DNA of 64,000 nt, taken from Pedobacter jejuensis (lineage in GTDB: Bacteria > Bacteroidota > Bacteroidia > Sphingobacteriales > Sphingobacteriaceae). Positions within the stretch are counted from its first letter, which is position 1, and each line of letters opens with the position of its first letter. The notes beneath the pieces were generated by a model. It ran no database searches and was not told where the DNA came from. It saw only the letters and a list, made by a program, of their open reading frames with translations. Below are positions 63,686 to 64,000 of this stretch, piece after piece. The DNA is taken from NCBI RefSeq assembly GCF_003725795.1, contig NZ_RBEE01000023.1, positions 186,001 to 250,000 on the forward strand, read 5' to 3'. The translations under genes were made by a program, and so were the position numbers.

Positions 63686-64000
63686 ATGGATAATTTTAGA
63701 AAACCACAACGCGTAAAAGAGAATAACGAATTTGTTTTTGGTATCAGAGCGGTAATAGAAGCGGTTAAAGCAGGAAGAGATATCGAAACAATTTATGTTC
63801 AACGCGGATTGGGTGGTGAACTATTTTTAGAATTGAAAGCGTTATTATCTGGTACGTTAATACCATTAAATTCTGTTCCTGTCGAAAAGCTAAACAGGAT
63901 GTCGCAAAAAAACCATCAAGGTGTTATTGCTGTGATATCTCCAATTACCTATCAAAATATAGAAGATATTATCCCAGCTGTTTTTGAGCAGGGAGAAGTT
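63686..64000 (+). CDS. rlmB: TrmH-family 23S rRNA 2'-O-ribose methyltransferase, N-terminal part
   Basis: 105 codons are present and the frame runs off the right edge. NEFVFGIRAVIEAVKAGRDI ETIYVQRG is the start of the L30e-like substrate-binding domain, and RMSQKNHQGVIAVISPITYQ the link to the SPOUT domain. This is the pattern of RlmB (G2251 methylation) and its close relatives. The catalytic knot lies outside the window. Confidence 0.9.
   Translation, partial: MDNFRKPQRVKENNEFVFGIRAVIEAVKAGRDIETIYVQRGLGGELFLELKALLSGTLIPLNSVPVEKLNRMSQKNHQGVIAVISPITYQNIEDIIPAVFEQGEV

Overview
The window looks like a chromosomal piece of a Bacteroidota bacterium of the Sphingobacteriaceae, most probably Pedobacter or a close relative. 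The inference rests on AT-rich coding sequence, a TAnnTTTG-type promoter box, DUF983, DUF3667 and DUF3347 proteins, and a very large set of plant-glycan hydrolases. No taxonomic marker such as rRNA is present, so the genus is a guess.

Bases 1 to about 35,600 form an accessory carbohydrate region, with nearly all genes on the + strand. In order it holds: the end of a sialidase-like protein; a tandem array of palindromic elements; a small GIY-YIG nuclease gene between that array and a second one; a secreted esterase; a TIM-barrel isomerase/epimerase; a GH141-like beta-helix protein that appears fused to an L-rhamnose-mutarotase-like domain; a frameshifted Gfo/Idh oxidoreductase; an SSS symporter; a GH78-type alpha-L-rhamnosidase; an IclR regulator (- strand); a second GH78 gene broken by an in-frame amber codon; a GH43/117-like protein; a GH2 beta-galactosidase; an unusual intracellular module (two solute-binding-protein-like proteins without signal peptides, two CaiB/BaiF CoA-transferases, a Gfo/Idh dehydrogenase, a MaoC hydratase); a FucP-type sugar permease; a GH106 alpha-L-rhamnosidase; a sialate O-acetylesterase; and a GH95-like DUF5703 protein. 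The set points to rhamnose- and deoxysugar-rich pectin such as rhamnogalacturonan I/II. No SusC/SusD pair is in the window.

A family of structured repeats, with cores like cattgcgaggcacgaagc, punctuates this region. It occurs as two tandem arrays and at least eight dispersed copies between genes, and it also contributes coding sequence to protein N-termini. I saw no member of this family between 36.5 and 64 kb.

The accessory region ends at a truncated tyrosine recombinase next to the 3' end of a tRNA-Ser(UGA) gene (36,421-36,510). This is the usual arrangement of an integrated element or its remnant.

From 36.6 to 64 kb the content is housekeeping: YihY, a thioesterase, MltG, a PASTA protein, Ddl, a Crp/Fnr regulator, DUF983, CutC, glycosylasparaginase, an omega-amidase paired with a methionine-type aminotransferase, a LacI regulator, an MBL hydrolase, MiaA, two small outer-membrane beta-barrels, a DUF3347 lipoprotein, citrate synthase, a DUF3667 protein, a nucleoside permease, a bifunctional nuclease, EtfA/EtfB, a TPR protein, a ChrA-type transporter, DnaB and the start of RlmB. 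Two palindromes of a different type (42.4 and 58.0 kb) lie here.

All calls come from reading the sequence and from remembered family features. No database search was run.
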